Positions 1 to 9,332 of a stretch of DNA of 53,705 nucleotides are shown here, piece by piece. Origin of the DNA: Alkaliphilus serpentinus. GTDB taxonomy: Bacteria; Bacillota; Clostridia; Peptostreptococcales; Natronincolaceae. Every line of letters starts with the position of its first letter. Within the stretch, counting starts at the first letter, position 1. The position numbers were made by a program, and so were the translations under genes. A model generated the notes under the pieces. That model saw only the letters and a list, made by a program, of their open reading frames with translations. It made no database searches and had not been told where the DNA came from. The stretch lies in NCBI RefSeq assembly GCF_009017255.1, contig NZ_WBZB01000055.1:1-53705 (forward strand), read 5' to 3'.

Positions 1-5
1 AACAG

Positions 6-54
6 AACAAAAGCATTTCATGCGTTAATTTTCTATGGTTAAAATGCTTTTGTT
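6..54. terminator. Bidirectional hairpin terminator at window start
   Basis: A perfect 13-bp inverted repeat (6-18 and 42-54, arm AACAAAAGCATTT) encloses a 23-base loop, with A-rich and T-rich edges. It probably ends a gene lying left of the window. No ORF in the window reaches it. Confidence 0.6.
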
Positions 55-236
55 TTCCAGAGAACCCATGCGTTCTCTAGGACACTTCGTTTTCGGTCGT
101 CTCACCGTCTCGACGCCGTTCGTAGCATAGTGTCACTTTTTCGTGACACAACTCACCTCTCCTTATTTTTATAAGGGGGAGGGGCCCCTTAAAATCCCCC
201 ATTTAATAGGAAAAAAGAGAACTTTACTATTAAATA
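55..236. other. Gene-free spacer with several small hairpins
   Basis: No gene is seen. The stretch holds an AGAAC-type hairpin (59-65 with 72-78), a GTGTCAC/GTGACAC hairpin (130-136 with 143-149), a CTTAT stem-loop (161-176) and a GGGGCCCC palindrome (181-188). Bases 80-125 are richer in GC and CG dinucleotides than the surroundings. This could be a structured repeat remnant; no known RNA family is recognised. Confidence 0.4.
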
Positions 237-267
237 AAAAATCTCTCCGTAATTTAGAGAGATTTTT
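237..267 (-). terminator. Terminator of the DUF362 gene
   Basis: An 11-bp perfect stem (237-247 with 257-267) has a 9-base loop and a T run on either strand. It lies 17 bases past the stop codon of the minus-strand gene at 284, so it fits as that gene's Rho-independent terminator and may work both ways. Confidence 0.75.
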
Positions 268-283
268 ATTATAATTCTACATA

Positions 284-1306
284 TTATTTTATTTGGAATA
301 ACTGATACTTCGTTGTACCTAATCCTATTTTTTCAGCATGCTCTAGCGATAATCTTCCATTTTCAAAAAGCTTATCTCTGCTGTTTTCCTGTACTAAATC
401 TAAACATGCAGCATCTAAAGCTACAGGATCCTTTCCAGCTAGAATACCGATGTTATCTGTAATTGGCTTCATGGATTTACCCATACAATCACAATCTTTA
501 GTAATATTATGAAGAAAGGTTATGTATATGATATCTTTATCTTGTGCTGCTCCATAGGCATATTCAGAAAGCTTCTCTAAAAAGTGAGAACCTCCCCATG
601 TGTTTCTGATTGCACCATGAGGACACACAGCAATACATCCCGCACAGCCAATACACTTACTCTCATCAATGACAGCAGTATCCGTTCTATATATGGCATC
701 GAAGTCACATTTGCCTACACAGAGGCCACAAGCACTACATATTTCGGCATTTACAACAGGGGATATTCCTGAATGCTGTTCTAGCTTTCCTCCTCGTGCT
801 GCAAAGCCCATGGCCAACTGCTTAAGAGCCCCTCCAAATCCCGCTTGAATATGTCCTTTAAAGTGACTCATAACGATGAATTGTGAATAATTTTTAAATT
901 CCTTACCGATTTTGCATTTTGTTATGTATTCTTTATTAATTTCTATTTCATCATATTCTGTTCCAATTTCCCCATCAGCTATAATAATAGGAATCTGGGT
1001 AAAGCCGTGGTTTTGTGCTGTTTCAATATGACTTTCAGAAGTGGTTCTTGCACCCCTATATAATACATTGGTTTCGATATATGATGGAGACACTCCATTT
1101 TCCTTTAGATATTCTATGGTTTCATCATAACAGGCAGCTGGAATGAAGGTAGTGTTCCCTTTTTCGCCAAAGTGAACCTTTATTGGCACTTCCTTTTCAA
1201 ATTTATGTCCAGTTTCTGATACAATTTTTCTTAATAGTTTTAAAGCATCTTTACCTAATTCTTCATAGTTTGAATCTGAATTTTTAATAAGATATACCAC
1301 ACTCAT
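284..1306 (-). CDS. DUF362 domain protein with two [4Fe-4S] ferredoxin clusters
   Basis: The 340-residue protein combines an N-terminal DUF362 domain with two CxxCxxCxxxC ferredoxin motifs, CSACGLCVGKC near residue 190 and CIGCAGCIAVC near residue 220, so it should bind two [4Fe-4S] clusters. It has no signal peptide or membrane segment and is likely a cytoplasmic electron-transfer protein. The enzymatic role of DUF362 ferredoxin proteins is unknown. The ATG at 1306 follows AAGGAGAG at five bases; a TTG one codon upstream is less likely. The gene is monocistronic, ending at the hairpin at 237-267. Confidence 0.85.
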   Translation of the reverse strand: MSVVYLIKNSDSNYEELGKDALKLLRKIVSETGHKFEKEVPIKVHFGEKGNTTFIPAACYDETIEYLKENGVSPSYIETNVLYRGARTTSESHIETAQNHGFTQIPIIIADGEIGTEYDEIEINKEYITKCKIGKEFKNYSQFIVMSHFKGHIQAGFGGALKQLAMGFAARGGKLEQHSGISPVVNAEICSACGLCVGKCDFDAIYRTDTAVIDESKCIGCAGCIAVCPHGAIRNTWGGSHFLEKLSEYAYGAAQDKDIIYITFLHNITKDCDCMGKSMKPITDNIGILAGKDPVALDAACLDLVQENSRDKLFENGRLSLEHAEKIGLGTTKYQLFQIK

Positions 1307-1435
1307 CAAATCTCTCCTTTATGTATTTTATTAAAATCCTGTTACCTTAGGTGGATAATTAATACATTCTTGTTAGATCTATTACTTCACCGTATAATTT
1401 TACACAATTCCTCTAATATCATTCAACAAACTCCT

Positions 1436-2293
1436 TCATTCAGTGTTTTTCAACGTCACTGTCACAATTTCAGGACGATTAAAGATTCTGACAGGTATAA
1501 TACTATTTCCTAAGCCCCTGCTTACATACATTGTGGATGACCCTTTATGATATCTACCCTTTGTGTATTTCGGAAATAGGCCCTGATCTGGTGCAACCAA
1601 TCCACCTATAAATGGCAATCTAATCTGGCCGCCATGGGCGTGTCCTGTAAAAATCAAGTCGATATTATGTTCCCAATACAAATCGAATAGTTCAGGTCGA
1701 TGGGAAAGTAAAAGGGTAAATTTATTACTGTCAGGTAATTTCTTCAGCTGCTCCTCTAAATTACTGGTATTCGTACCCTCCTGGTAGCTCTCTGTATAGA
1801 AATCTGGGTCTGAGAGTCCCAGAAGTTGAATAGTGCTCCTTCCTTTTGTAAGATCATAGGCAGTATCATCCATGATATAAACTCCCGATTCTTTTAACTG
1901 CTGCTTAATTTTATCATACTGACCCAACCATGCTTCATGATTTCCTGATACGTAAAAAGTGGGGGCAATTTCCACTGCACCCTTAATAAAATCCATTGCT
2001 GTCTCCAGATGAAATTTACGTCTATCTATCAAATCTCCAGTAACAATAATCATATCCGGAGATAGGTTTTCAATTTCTTTCAGTAGTTTAGATTGCTCTT
2101 CTCCGAAGATTTTATTATGTAAATCAGATATATGTACAATTTTATAATTGTTGAAGTTAGAAGGGATCTTTGAATTATGATATATATAATTTGAGACAAC
2201 TATACTATTGTTTTGCCAAGTACAAAATCCCACTAAAACAATAATTATACCAATCCATCTTAACAATTTAGTTTTTCTAGTGTTTTTCCTCAT
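1436..2293 (-). CDS. Membrane-anchored metallophosphoesterase (YkuE-like)
   Basis: This 285-residue protein belongs to the calcineurin-like metallophosphoesterase family. The dinuclear metal site is complete: DLH at 57-59, GDLID at 86-90, GNHE at 117-120, His198, and GHAH at 217-220. One N-terminal hydrophobic segment (about residues 11-28) after a basic stretch would anchor it with the catalytic domain outside the cytoplasm. This resembles YkuE-type enzymes proposed to act on lipid or envelope phosphoesters; the substrate is not shown here. GGAGG lies eight bases before the ATG. The next gene upstream is a separate membrane protein, so co-transcription is possible but not needed. Confidence 0.88.
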   Translation of the reverse strand: MRKNTRKTKLLRWIGIIIVLVGFCTWQNNSIVVSNYIYHNSKIPSNFNNYKIVHISDLHNKIFGEEQSKLLKEIENLSPDMIIVTGDLIDRRKFHLETAMDFIKGAVEIAPTFYVSGNHEAWLGQYDKIKQQLKESGVYIMDDTAYDLTKGRSTIQLLGLSDPDFYTESYQEGTNTSNLEEQLKKLPDSNKFTLLLSHRPELFDLYWEHNIDLIFTGHAHGGQIRLPFIGGLVAPDQGLFPKYTKGRYHKGSSTMYVSRGLGNSIIPVRIFNRPEIVTVTLKNTE

Positions 2294-2341
2294 CTATCAA
2301 GCCTCCAACCTTAAAATAAGAGAGATTTTATATTTACGCAT

Positions 2342-3052
2342 TTATATCGACTTCCTTTTATATCGAAGCAGGAAGAGATAGATTATTACCATTGCCAGAA
2401 TTCCTAATAGTGACCAATAAAAAAACACACCACCTTTAGGATTAATGGCTCTGTAAAGAAGAATCATCAATATACAATATACGGCCGTTATGAAGGTAAA
2501 TAATTGGGAAGCCCATGTGTAGAGATTCTTAGGTTTTTTCTGAAAAAAGTCTCTAAAATTACTTTTAATCTCTGCTTTTTTTATCCATTGTAAAACATCC
2601 TTCCACATCCAGATGCTAACAATAAACGCAATGATTAGAAGCCGGGTCATCATATGAATATAAGCAAAAACTCCTTCTTTAGGTGTATCATAGCCCATTA
2701 TCATCATGAGACTATTGATTACAGTCACAATAGTGAAAGCCTCACAAATACCTTCTATAGGTGTTTCATCTTCCCACCAAACAGAGAATTTTTGAAAACC
2801 TTTTTTGAATGACATTTTCTTGACAATTATGGTATAAAAACCACTGGCTATAAGAAAGATTCCGTAAACTATAAGAATACTCTTAGTAATATCTCTATAG
2901 GCATTAGGGTGTAGTGTAATGAAATGCCCCATAATATATATGATTAACCAAGAAACACTACAAATAATCAGTAAAACCCCTACATTTTTTAGAATTTCTA
3001 ATGAATATTCTTTCTTCAATTTAAACCCCTTAACCGATAGTAATTTCTTCAT
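2342..3052 (-). CDS. Multi-spanning membrane protein, unknown function
   Basis: The protein of 236 residues has about six hydrophobic helices: two near the N-terminus, a middle pair, and two near the C-terminus before a basic tail. No family is recognised. I chose the ATG at 3052 because GGAGGTTA directly precedes it and the hydrophobic region begins soon after. The frame stays open upstream to another ATG at 3205 with an AGGAG site, which would add 51 residues with no hydrophobic character; that extension may be a remnant of another gene. It lies upstream of the phosphoesterase in the same direction with a 48-base gap. Confidence 0.6.
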   Translation of the reverse strand: MKKLLSVKGFKLKKEYSLEILKNVGVLLIICSVSWLIIYIMGHFITLHPNAYRDITKSILIVYGIFLIASGFYTIIVKKMSFKKGFQKFSVWWEDETPIEGICEAFTIVTVINSLMMIMGYDTPKEGVFAYIHMMTRLLIIAFIVSIWMWKDVLQWIKKAEIKSNFRDFFQKKPKNLYTWASQLFTFITAVYCILMILLYRAINPKGGVFFYWSLLGILAMVIIYLFLLRYKRKSI

Positions 3053-3367
3053 ATTAACCTCCACGACAATATTGGATAGACACTTCAATGTATATAAAAA
3101 CTCTACTATAACTCTTACGTCCAAATCGTAATATAAATCCTTTGTTATGTCAAGTTTAGCATTGAAACCCTTTCTGTGGCGACTAAAAATACCGTAAGGC
3201 TTCATGCTTTCATTCTCCTGTGTCTGAAAAATCTTAACTCTTATACTCTTTAAAAAATTTATTTCGTAATTCTAAAAGGTTTTACAGAATTTTTGTAGAA
3301 ATATCATCATAATATCAACATGCTTTTTAAGGCTGAAATCTTTTTTTATGACTTGGAGGTGTTTAAA

Positions 3368-5398
3368 ATGTTTGTAACTAAAAAGGATTCTATCGTTGAA
3401 GATTATCATGGTGTTAAGGTTTCGGACCCATATCGATGGCTTGAAGATGCAGACTCATTGGAAACAAGGGCTTGGAGCGACTATCAAAATCAATTAAGCC
3501 ATGAATACTTTAATAGGATCCCATCTAGAGATAAGTATCGAAATCGATTAACTAAGCTATGGAACTACTCGAAATATTTTACTCCCCAGAAGGTTAAAAA
3601 TCGTACTTTCTTTCTTAAAAATGATGGTCTTCAAAACCAAGAAATACTCTATATGCAAACCCATGATGAAAAACCAATGGTTTTGATAGACCCAAATACC
3701 TTTAGTGATGATGGTACTATCGCCCTAACTAACTACTCCATTAGCAAGGAGGGTAACCTTCTTGCCTATGCAACGTCCAAAAGTGGTAGTGATTGGCAAC
3801 AAATAAGGCTTAAGGATATCAACACAAATAAAGAATTAAAGGATTTGATTAAATGGTGTAAGTTCACAAACATAGCATGGGCTCCCAATGACTCAGGCTT
3901 TTATTACAGCCGTTTTCCAGAGACTGGGACAGTAGATCCAGGTGAAGAAAGCTATTACAACAGTATATACTTCCACAAAGTAGGTACTCCTCAGGAAATG
4001 GACCCCATTGTTTATCAAGATAGAATTCATAAAGAGCTCAGCCATTCTCCCTCTGTAACGGAGGATGGAGAATACATTCTTATACATGCTAGAAATGGCA
4101 CTTCTTCTAATAACAGATTCTATTACAGAGCTATTGATAGCAATGATGATTTTATTAGGCTAATTGATGAAGAGGAAGCTCAGTTTACTTTTATCCATAA
4201 CAAAGGCCCTATTTTTTATTTTAAAACGGACCTTGATGCCCCCAGAGGCAGGGTAATAGCCATAGATATTCATAACCCTGATAGAAATAATTGGAAGAAA
4301 ATCATTCCTCAGTCCAATGATACAATTGATTCTATTCAATGGATAAACAACAGCTTTGTAGTTGTGTATCTATACAATGCTCTGCACCAAGTTAAGGTTT
4401 TCAATTTAGATGGTTCCTTTTTGTATAATATCGATTTACCAATCATAGGTTCCATAACCGAAATTAAGGGTGATGGCGAAAGCACCGAGATGTCTTTGGG
4501 AATTACATCTTATCTCTTTCCTACAAGTATTTATAGATTTGATTTTAATAATCGACAGCTTTATCTTGTTTCAAAACCCCACATGGATTTCGATTCGTCA
4601 CAGTATCAAACAACCCAAGTATTTTTCAACTCAAAGGATGGAACAAGGGTACCAATGTTCTTAACCCACAAAAGGGGTATAGAATTAGATGGAAATAATC
4701 AAACGTTGCTATTTGGATATGGTGGATTCAAGATCAGCTTAACTCCCTCCTTTAATCCGGCAATCCTACCTCTATTAGAGGATGGAGGGATATTTGCAGT
4801 AGCAAATCTTAGGGGTGGAAATGAATACGGAGAAGAGTGGCATCAAGGAGGAATGCTTGATAAAAAGCAAAATGTTTTTGATGATTTTATCTCTGCAGCA
4901 GAGTTTCTAATCGAAAACAACTACACTAAAAGATCTAAATTATCTATTATGGGTCGCAGTAATGGAGGACTTCTTGTAGCTACCTGTATGGTGCAAAGGC
5001 CAGATCTATATGGAGCAGTTATTTGCAATGTTCCTGTAATAGATATGCTAAGATACCATCGGTTTACCATCGGCCGCTACTGGATAGGTGAATACGGAAA
5101 TGCCGAAGCAAATGCGGATCACTTTAAGTTTATGTATGCCTATTCTCCTCTTCACAATGTTCAAGAAGGTGAAAACTTTCCTCCAATACTAATAGCTACA
5201 GCCGACACCGATGACAGAGTTGTTCCTGCCCATGCTAAAAAATTTGCTGCAACTTTGAAGGAAAAATCTAAAGGTGACTCTCCAATACTCCTTCGGATTG
5301 AGAAGGATGCTGGTCATGGTTTGGGTAAACCTATATCTAAGTTAATAGATGAATGGGCCGATTTCCTTGCCTTCTTGTCAAAGGAATTAATGGTATAA
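3368..5398 (+). CDS. Prolyl oligopeptidase (S9A family serine peptidase)
   Basis: This 676-residue protein is a full-length S9A peptidase. The N-terminal half holds the seven-bladed propeller that restricts access to oligopeptides; the C-terminal alpha/beta hydrolase domain carries GRSNGG (nucleophile Ser531), the acid in TDDRVV (Asp615 or 616) and His650 in AGHGLG. It should cleave short peptides after proline in the cytoplasm; no signal peptide is visible. GGAGGTGTTTAAA precedes the ATG at 3368, which supports this start over an in-frame ATG at 3320 with no ribosome binding site. The gene stands alone, divergent from the membrane protein gene at 3052. Confidence 0.93.
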   Translation: MFVTKKDSIVEDYHGVKVSDPYRWLEDADSLETRAWSDYQNQLSHEYFNRIPSRDKYRNRLTKLWNYSKYFTPQKVKNRTFFLKNDGLQNQEILYMQTHDEKPMVLIDPNTFSDDGTIALTNYSISKEGNLLAYATSKSGSDWQQIRLKDINTNKELKDLIKWCKFTNIAWAPNDSGFYYSRFPETGTVDPGEESYYNSIYFHKVGTPQEMDPIVYQDRIHKELSHSPSVTEDGEYILIHARNGTSSNNRFYYRAIDSNDDFIRLIDEEEAQFTFIHNKGPIFYFKTDLDAPRGRVIAIDIHNPDRNNWKKIIPQSNDTIDSIQWINNSFVVVYLYNALHQVKVFNLDGSFLYNIDLPIIGSITEIKGDGESTEMSLGITSYLFPTSIYRFDFNNRQLYLVSKPHMDFDSSQYQTTQVFFNSKDGTRVPMFLTHKRGIELDGNNQTLLFGYGGFKISLTPSFNPAILPLLEDGGIFAVANLRGGNEYGEEWHQGGMLDKKQNVFDDFISAAEFLIENNYTKRSKLSIMGRSNGGLLVATCMVQRPDLYGAVICNVPVIDMLRYHRFTIGRYWIGEYGNAEANADHFKFMYAYSPLHNVQEGENFPPILIATADTDDRVVPAHAKKFAATLKEKSKGDSPILLRIEKDAGHGLGKPISKLIDEWADFLAFLSKELMV

Positions 5399-5408
5399 AA
5401 TAAATCAA

Positions 5409-5458
5409 AAAGGGGCCTCAAATTAGAAAAAATAATCTAAGATGAGACCCCCTATTTT
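5409..5458. terminator. Hairpin terminator after the prolyl oligopeptidase gene
   Basis: AGGGGCCTCA (from 5411) pairs with TGAGACCCCCT (from 5443), with extra pairing through AATTAGA and TCTAA, followed by TATTTTAA on the plus strand. It ends the plus-strand gene stopping at 5398. Confidence 0.7.
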
Positions 5459-5573
5459 AAGTTGCTATCTCTCTAATCACTCTATCTGGTACTTTTTATT
5501 ATGCAAAGAAAGCTTCCATATCACCATCAACAATTGGAATTCTCTTTTCTAAGGATGCTATTATTCCCACTGG

Positions 5574-6767
5574 TTAAAATAGGTAGGGACCATCAAATCT
5601 CTTTTCATATGCATCATTTGCTTTAAGCTGTCTATCCCAAAAAAAGTTTATGATTCCTTTACCCAGTAGCTTGAACATAATTTTCACACCAACTCCAAAT
5701 CGGATTGGTGCTGCCAATTTCCCGATACTTGTTGGGTTGAAGCACCCTTGATAAACCAACTCCTCAATTACCTTTACCATTGGCTCCATAAATTTCTCCT
5801 GGCTCTTAGGGGGCCGCATCTGTAAACCTTCTGTCCCACCCTTAATAGCTGTACCAACATAGGTTCTTTCTAGCCTGAGGGCCAATTGCTGAAGATATGC
5901 CTCAAGAAAATGAGATTGGCTACTTTCAGGAAAGCCCGATTGGACAAAAAAGCTTATACTCCCTTTTGAGGCTTGAAGCTTCTCCATAAATCCCATTACA
6001 TGGGAAGGCATTGCATGTACATATAGCGGCATGAATAACATTACATGCTTATCAATTAAAAAAGCATCAGCCCACTCCTGCCATTGATCTATTTCCTTTA
6101 AATCACGAATCTCAACCCTATCGCCAAGGGCTTCAACAACCTTCTTTAGAATAAGGGCAGAATTGCTGCTATTCCTTCTTGGGGAACCGTTATAAATTAC
6201 CAGTTTATCCATAGGTTCAATTGACCCAAAGGTCACTGTCTGATTTTTAGCCTTCCTTGATTTCAGTTGGCGTATTTTAACACCACCATCCTTTATGATT
6301 CGATAGGCATTAGATTTAAAGTGGTAGGCGGTACGAAACAAATAATCCTCAATAACCTGTTCTTCTTCATTGGTTAAACCTACAGTATCATAGTAGAATA
6401 CCATATTAGGGTATCGATGGTATCTAGCAACATGATGACATTCGCCATCTACCAATTCTATATACGGGTGGTAGTGGGGGATTGTCCTGTCTAAAAAGGC
6501 TTTAGCTTGATGGTTAATAAATCCTTGAGCTGTATCCATTAGTAAAATCACGGTGTCACTGTTTACATAGTCAGGATAAATTTCTGCCATTTGGTCCTTC
6601 ATTACACATCTACCAGGGGTCTTTAGCCAACAGCTCCAACAACCAATACATGCAGCTATAGATTCCTCTCCGAATCTAACAACCTTTAGGTGTTCATCAT
6701 AAAGATTTTGAATCGCCTCAACTACTTCATCATCCTTTTCTCCTCTTAAATCAAATAAAGTCTTCAT
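5574..6767 (-). CDS. Flavodoxin-fold NAD(P)H-dependent FMN reductase-like protein with two domains
   Basis: The 397-residue protein has an N-terminal half with CIGCWSCWLKTPGRC, a cysteine pattern of iron-sulfur flavoprotein and flavodoxin-fold reductases, and a C-terminal half with a second flavodoxin-like domain starting near residue 190 at YNGSPRRNSS, a typical FMN phosphate loop. It therefore looks like a tandem or fused flavin reductase of unknown substrate. GGAGAG precedes the ATG. Oddly, after the TAA the frame stays open for 24 more codons (to 5499) and reads like the conserved end of a protein (ASLEKRIPIVDGDMEAFFA), perhaps the tail of a deleted gene or of a longer ancestor. The gene at 6973 upstream is another flavodoxin-type protein. 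Confidence 0.75.
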   Translation of the reverse strand: MKTLFDLRGEKDDEVVEAIQNLYDEHLKVVRFGEESIAACIGCWSCWLKTPGRCVMKDQMAEIYPDYVNSDTVILLMDTAQGFINHQAKAFLDRTIPHYHPYIELVDGECHHVARYHRYPNMVFYYDTVGLTNEEEQVIEDYLFRTAYHFKSNAYRIIKDGGVKIRQLKSRKAKNQTVTFGSIEPMDKLVIYNGSPRRNSSNSALILKKVVEALGDRVEIRDLKEIDQWQEWADAFLIDKHVMLFMPLYVHAMPSHVMGFMEKLQASKGSISFFVQSGFPESSQSHFLEAYLQQLALRLERTYVGTAIKGGTEGLQMRPPKSQEKFMEPMVKVIEELVYQGCFNPTSIGKLAAPIRFGVGVKIMFKLLGKGIINFFWDRQLKANDAYEKRFDGPYLF

Positions 6768-6972
6768 TTATATCTCTCCTTCAATACCCTTTTTATGATC
6801 TCAATATAAATACTATAACTTAATATATAGAAAAATCAAAATCCATTTCTATAACCATTCCATTATGATGGCTAGGGGGATTTACTTGTACAACTTCATT
6901 TCCAAAAGGGAAAAGGATGAAGAAACCAAAAAGCATACTGTTTTCTTCAAATATATGGGGAGCATAGATTCT

Positions 6973-7512
6973 CTATGATTTAATAAGTAACTGTTTTAAA
7001 TAGGTAATCAAAGGCTCTATATATTCTCTACTAGAATGATCATAGGAGCCAGATATCGCCTTATTGGTTCCATCTTCTATATCAGATCTATTTTTTTTCA
7101 ATTCCAAAATCTTATGATAAATTTTCATCATAGCTTTATCAGATAATCCCATTTTTTCATAATTCAATCCACTTTGAAAATAGAATAATTTGAAACGATT
7201 TAGCTCATCTGGCGAATAATTATTCATTTTAATATTTGTAAAAATCTCCTCACTATAAGGCGCTCCCCCTGTTACAAAAACAACGATCTTTTTGCTAACT
7301 AAACTTAATACTTTCATTTTAAATTCCTTCAGTCCTTGGATACGACCAGCGTGGATACCAGCACCATAAATAATAATATCATAAGTATTCATATCAGCAT
7401 TATTCATTTCATCCAGTGGTATTACACGACAAGTAATAGCTTCGGTGATCCAGTCTACATATTTTTTTGTAAACCCCGTCTTTGATTTATAGATTAATAG
7501 AATTGATTCCAT
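6973..7512 (-). CDS. Flavodoxin domain protein
   Basis: The 179-residue protein starts with IYKSKTGFTKKYVDWI, an FMN phosphate-binding loop (T/S-x-T-G-x-T type), and continues with IIYGAGIHAGRIQG, matching the flavodoxin_5 (HemG-like) group. It probably acts as an FMN-dependent reductase or electron carrier in the cytoplasm. The C-terminal third is charged and does not resemble known domains. AAGGAGAG precedes the ATG. About 200 gene-poor bases separate it from the two-domain flavoprotein downstream. Confidence 0.8.
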   Translation of the reverse strand: MESILLIYKSKTGFTKKYVDWITEAITCRVIPLDEMNNADMNTYDIIIYGAGIHAGRIQGLKEFKMKVLSLVSKKIVVFVTGGAPYSEEIFTNIKMNNYSPDELNRFKLFYFQSGLNYEKMGLSDKAMMKIYHKILELKKNRSDIEDGTNKAISGSYDHSSREYIEPLITYLKQLLIKS

Positions 7513-7640
7513 ATAACCTCTCTCCTTGTTTTCTGATAATTTTATACCTTTTTATTTCCTATCATTTGCAAATTATGTAATTGTTTAAGAATGGTAATAT
7601 ATTATGATATTACCTCTTTTTTGTCAATACTTAGCAAATT

Positions 7641-7675
7641 AAAAACCCCTTAGAATTTAATCTAAAGGATTTTTG
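7641..7675 (-). terminator. Terminator of the DrrAB exporter operon
   Basis: On the minus strand AAAAATCCTTTAGA pairs with TCTAAGGGGTTTTT, using two G-U pairs, across a six-base loop. It lies just beyond the TAA at 7680 that would end the full-length permease. Its position supports the full 254-codon reading of the permease rather than the truncated one. Confidence 0.65.
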
Positions 7676-7679
7676 TTGA

Positions 7680-8444
7680 TTATAGTTTTTTGTAGATCCT
7701 CATTGCAATGATATATGCAATAACTATTATTGCCATACACCATGCCAAAGCGGACCAAATCTCATTTCCTACTGGCTGGTTTGCTAATAAGTCACGAATA
7801 GCTTCAACTATAGGAGTTACAGGTTGATTTTTCGCAAAAGCACCTACTGCTGAAGGCATCGTATCTGTTGGTACAAAGGCAGAACTGATAAAGGGTAAGA
7901 AGATAATCGGCTAAGCGAATGCACCTGCACCATCAGGTGTTTTTGCAACAAGACCGGCAATTACAGCAACCCATGTTAAAGCAAGCGTAAAAATCCCTAG
8001 AATTCCAAATACAGCTAACCACCCTAAGATTCCTGCTGAAGAACGGAAGCCCATTAATAATGCAACAAGTATAATTACTATTACAGAAATTCCATTTGAA
8101 ATTAATGAGGTTAAGACGTGACCCCATAATACTGTAGAACGAGCAATTGGCATAGAGTGAAAACGTTCAAAGATGCCACGGGCTTTATCTATAAATAAGC
8201 GGTAAGCTACATAGGCAATACCACTGCCAATGGTCATTAAGAATATACCCGGTAATAGATAATCAATATAGTTTTCTGCACCTGTTTCGATTGCACCACC
8301 AAATACATAAACGAATAAGAACATAATTGTTATTGGTGTAATACTAACTGTAATAATTGTATCCATACTTCTGAAGACATGACGCATAGAACGCCCAAAC
8401 ATAACACTCATATCTTTGAAGAAATATTTATTTGTTGATTCCAT
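7680..8444 (-). pseudogene. DrrB-type ABC-2 permease with an internal TAG stop
   Basis: The reading frame from ATG 8444 encodes an ABC-2 drug-exporter permease but meets TAG at 7911-7913 after 177 codons. The same frame continues for 76 further codons to TAA at 7680, and the continuation is clearly the rest of the protein: PIIFLPFISSAFVPTDTMP and AKNQPVTPIVEAIRDLL match the conserved DrrB region after the FA(Q/x)P motif, then a last membrane helix and a basic end. So one substitution, probably CAG to TAG, breaks the gene; there is no frameshift. The ATG directly abuts the TAA of the ATPase gene (TAAATG) with GGGGGAG in front, so the two are translationally coupled. The truncated product lacks the last helices and would probably be inactive. 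Alternatives are readthrough or a base-call error. Confidence 0.85.
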
Positions 8445-9206
8445 TTATCTCTCCCCCTTTTTCCCAATGATTGTTAAGAATATTTCTTCCAATGTCGGTT
8501 GTTTTTCTACATACTCTACTTTTGTAGGTGGGAATAGTTTTTTCAATCCCTCTAATGTATTTAAGGCAATGATTTTCCCTCCATGAAGAATAGCAATTTT
8601 ATCTGCAAGTTGTTCTGCTTCTTCTAAGTATTGAGTAGTTAAGAATACGGTCCTTCCTGCAGCCTTTAATTCTTTAATAATTTCCCAAACTTCTAAACGT
8701 GCTTCCGGGTCAAGGCCAGTGGTTGGCTCATCTAAGAAAATAATCTTTGGATTACCCACAAGGCTCATTGCTATATCAATTCTCCTTTTCATACCTCCGG
8801 AATAAGTACCTACTCTACGTCCTGCAGCCTCTGACATGCCAAATCGATTAATTAACTCCTCTGCTACTGTATTGGGATTTTTAAGATGCCTTAATTTTGC
8901 CATCATTTGAAGATTTTCCCGCCCGGTCAAAATCTCATCAATGGCAGCAAACTGACCAGTTAGACTGATTGAACCTCTAATCCTCGATGGATTTTCTTCA
9001 ATATCAAAACCATTAATCACAACACTTCCAGCATCTGCCTTTAGTAAAGTAGCCATGATTCTAATTATTGTTGTTTTTCCTGCTCCATTAGAACCTAGTA
9101 ATGCAAAGATACTTCCCTTCTCTACTTCTAAGTCTACACCTTTGAGTACTTCTACGTTTTTGTAGTCCTTCTTTAATCCTTTAATCTGAATGATATCCTT
9201 ATTCAT
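8445..9206 (-). CDS. DrrA-family ABC transporter ATPase
   Basis: The 253-residue ATPase has Walker A GSNGAGKT, signature YSGGMKRR, Walker B IIFLDEPTTGLD, and TTQYLEEAEQLAD where most ABC proteins have the H-loop histidine; the glutamine is typical of the daunorubicin-resistance (DrrA) group. It would energise export of a drug or metabolite through the adjacent permease. It is the fifth gene of an operon PadR-DUF1048-DUF1048-KTR-DrrA-DrrB, although a hairpin at 9285-9332 lies in front of it and may limit readthrough. Confidence 0.92.
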   Translation of the reverse strand: MNKDIIQIKGLKKDYKNVEVLKGVDLEVEKGSIFALLGSNGAGKTTIIRIMATLLKADAGSVVINGFDIEENPSRIRGSISLTGQFAAIDEILTGRENLQMMAKLRHLKNPNTVAEELINRFGMSEAAGRRVGTYSGGMKRRIDIAMSLVGNPKIIFLDEPTTGLDPEARLEVWEIIKELKAAGRTVFLTTQYLEEAEQLADKIAILHGGKIIALNTLEGLKKLFPPTKVEYVEKQPTLEEIFLTIIGKKGER

Positions 9207-9284
9207 TTTCTTTTCCTCCTCTGGAATATAGTAAACCTCTCAATCCTTTATCTAATCCTTGTGATAGAGCTTGAGTAGTTATCA

Positions 9285-9332
9285 TAAAAAAAGAGCCGAC
9301 AACTGTGATCTCATTCACAATTTATCGGCTCT
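9285..9332 (-). terminator. Terminator or attenuator overlapping the KTR stop codon
   Basis: AGAGCCGA (9292-9299) and TCGGCTCT (9325-9332) form a stem with an inner CTGTGA/TCACA pairing, followed on the minus strand by a run of T. The stem includes the TAA at 9322 of the KTR gene. It sits between the regulator half and the DrrAB half of the cassette, so it may reduce expression of the exporter. Confidence 0.7.

Noticed and set aside
3053-3205. 51-residue N-terminal extension of the membrane protein gene
   Set aside because: It has an AGGAG site but no hydrophobic or conserved character, while GGAGG lies directly before the inner ATG at 3052.
6768-6972. 38-codon ORF between the two flavoprotein genes (minus strand)
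   Set aside because: No ribosome binding site and no recognisable family; probably chance or an old remnant.
7911-7913. Pyrrolysine codon in the DrrB gene
   Set aside because: No pyrrolysine genes are in the window and the family normally has Gln here; a substitution or read error is simpler.
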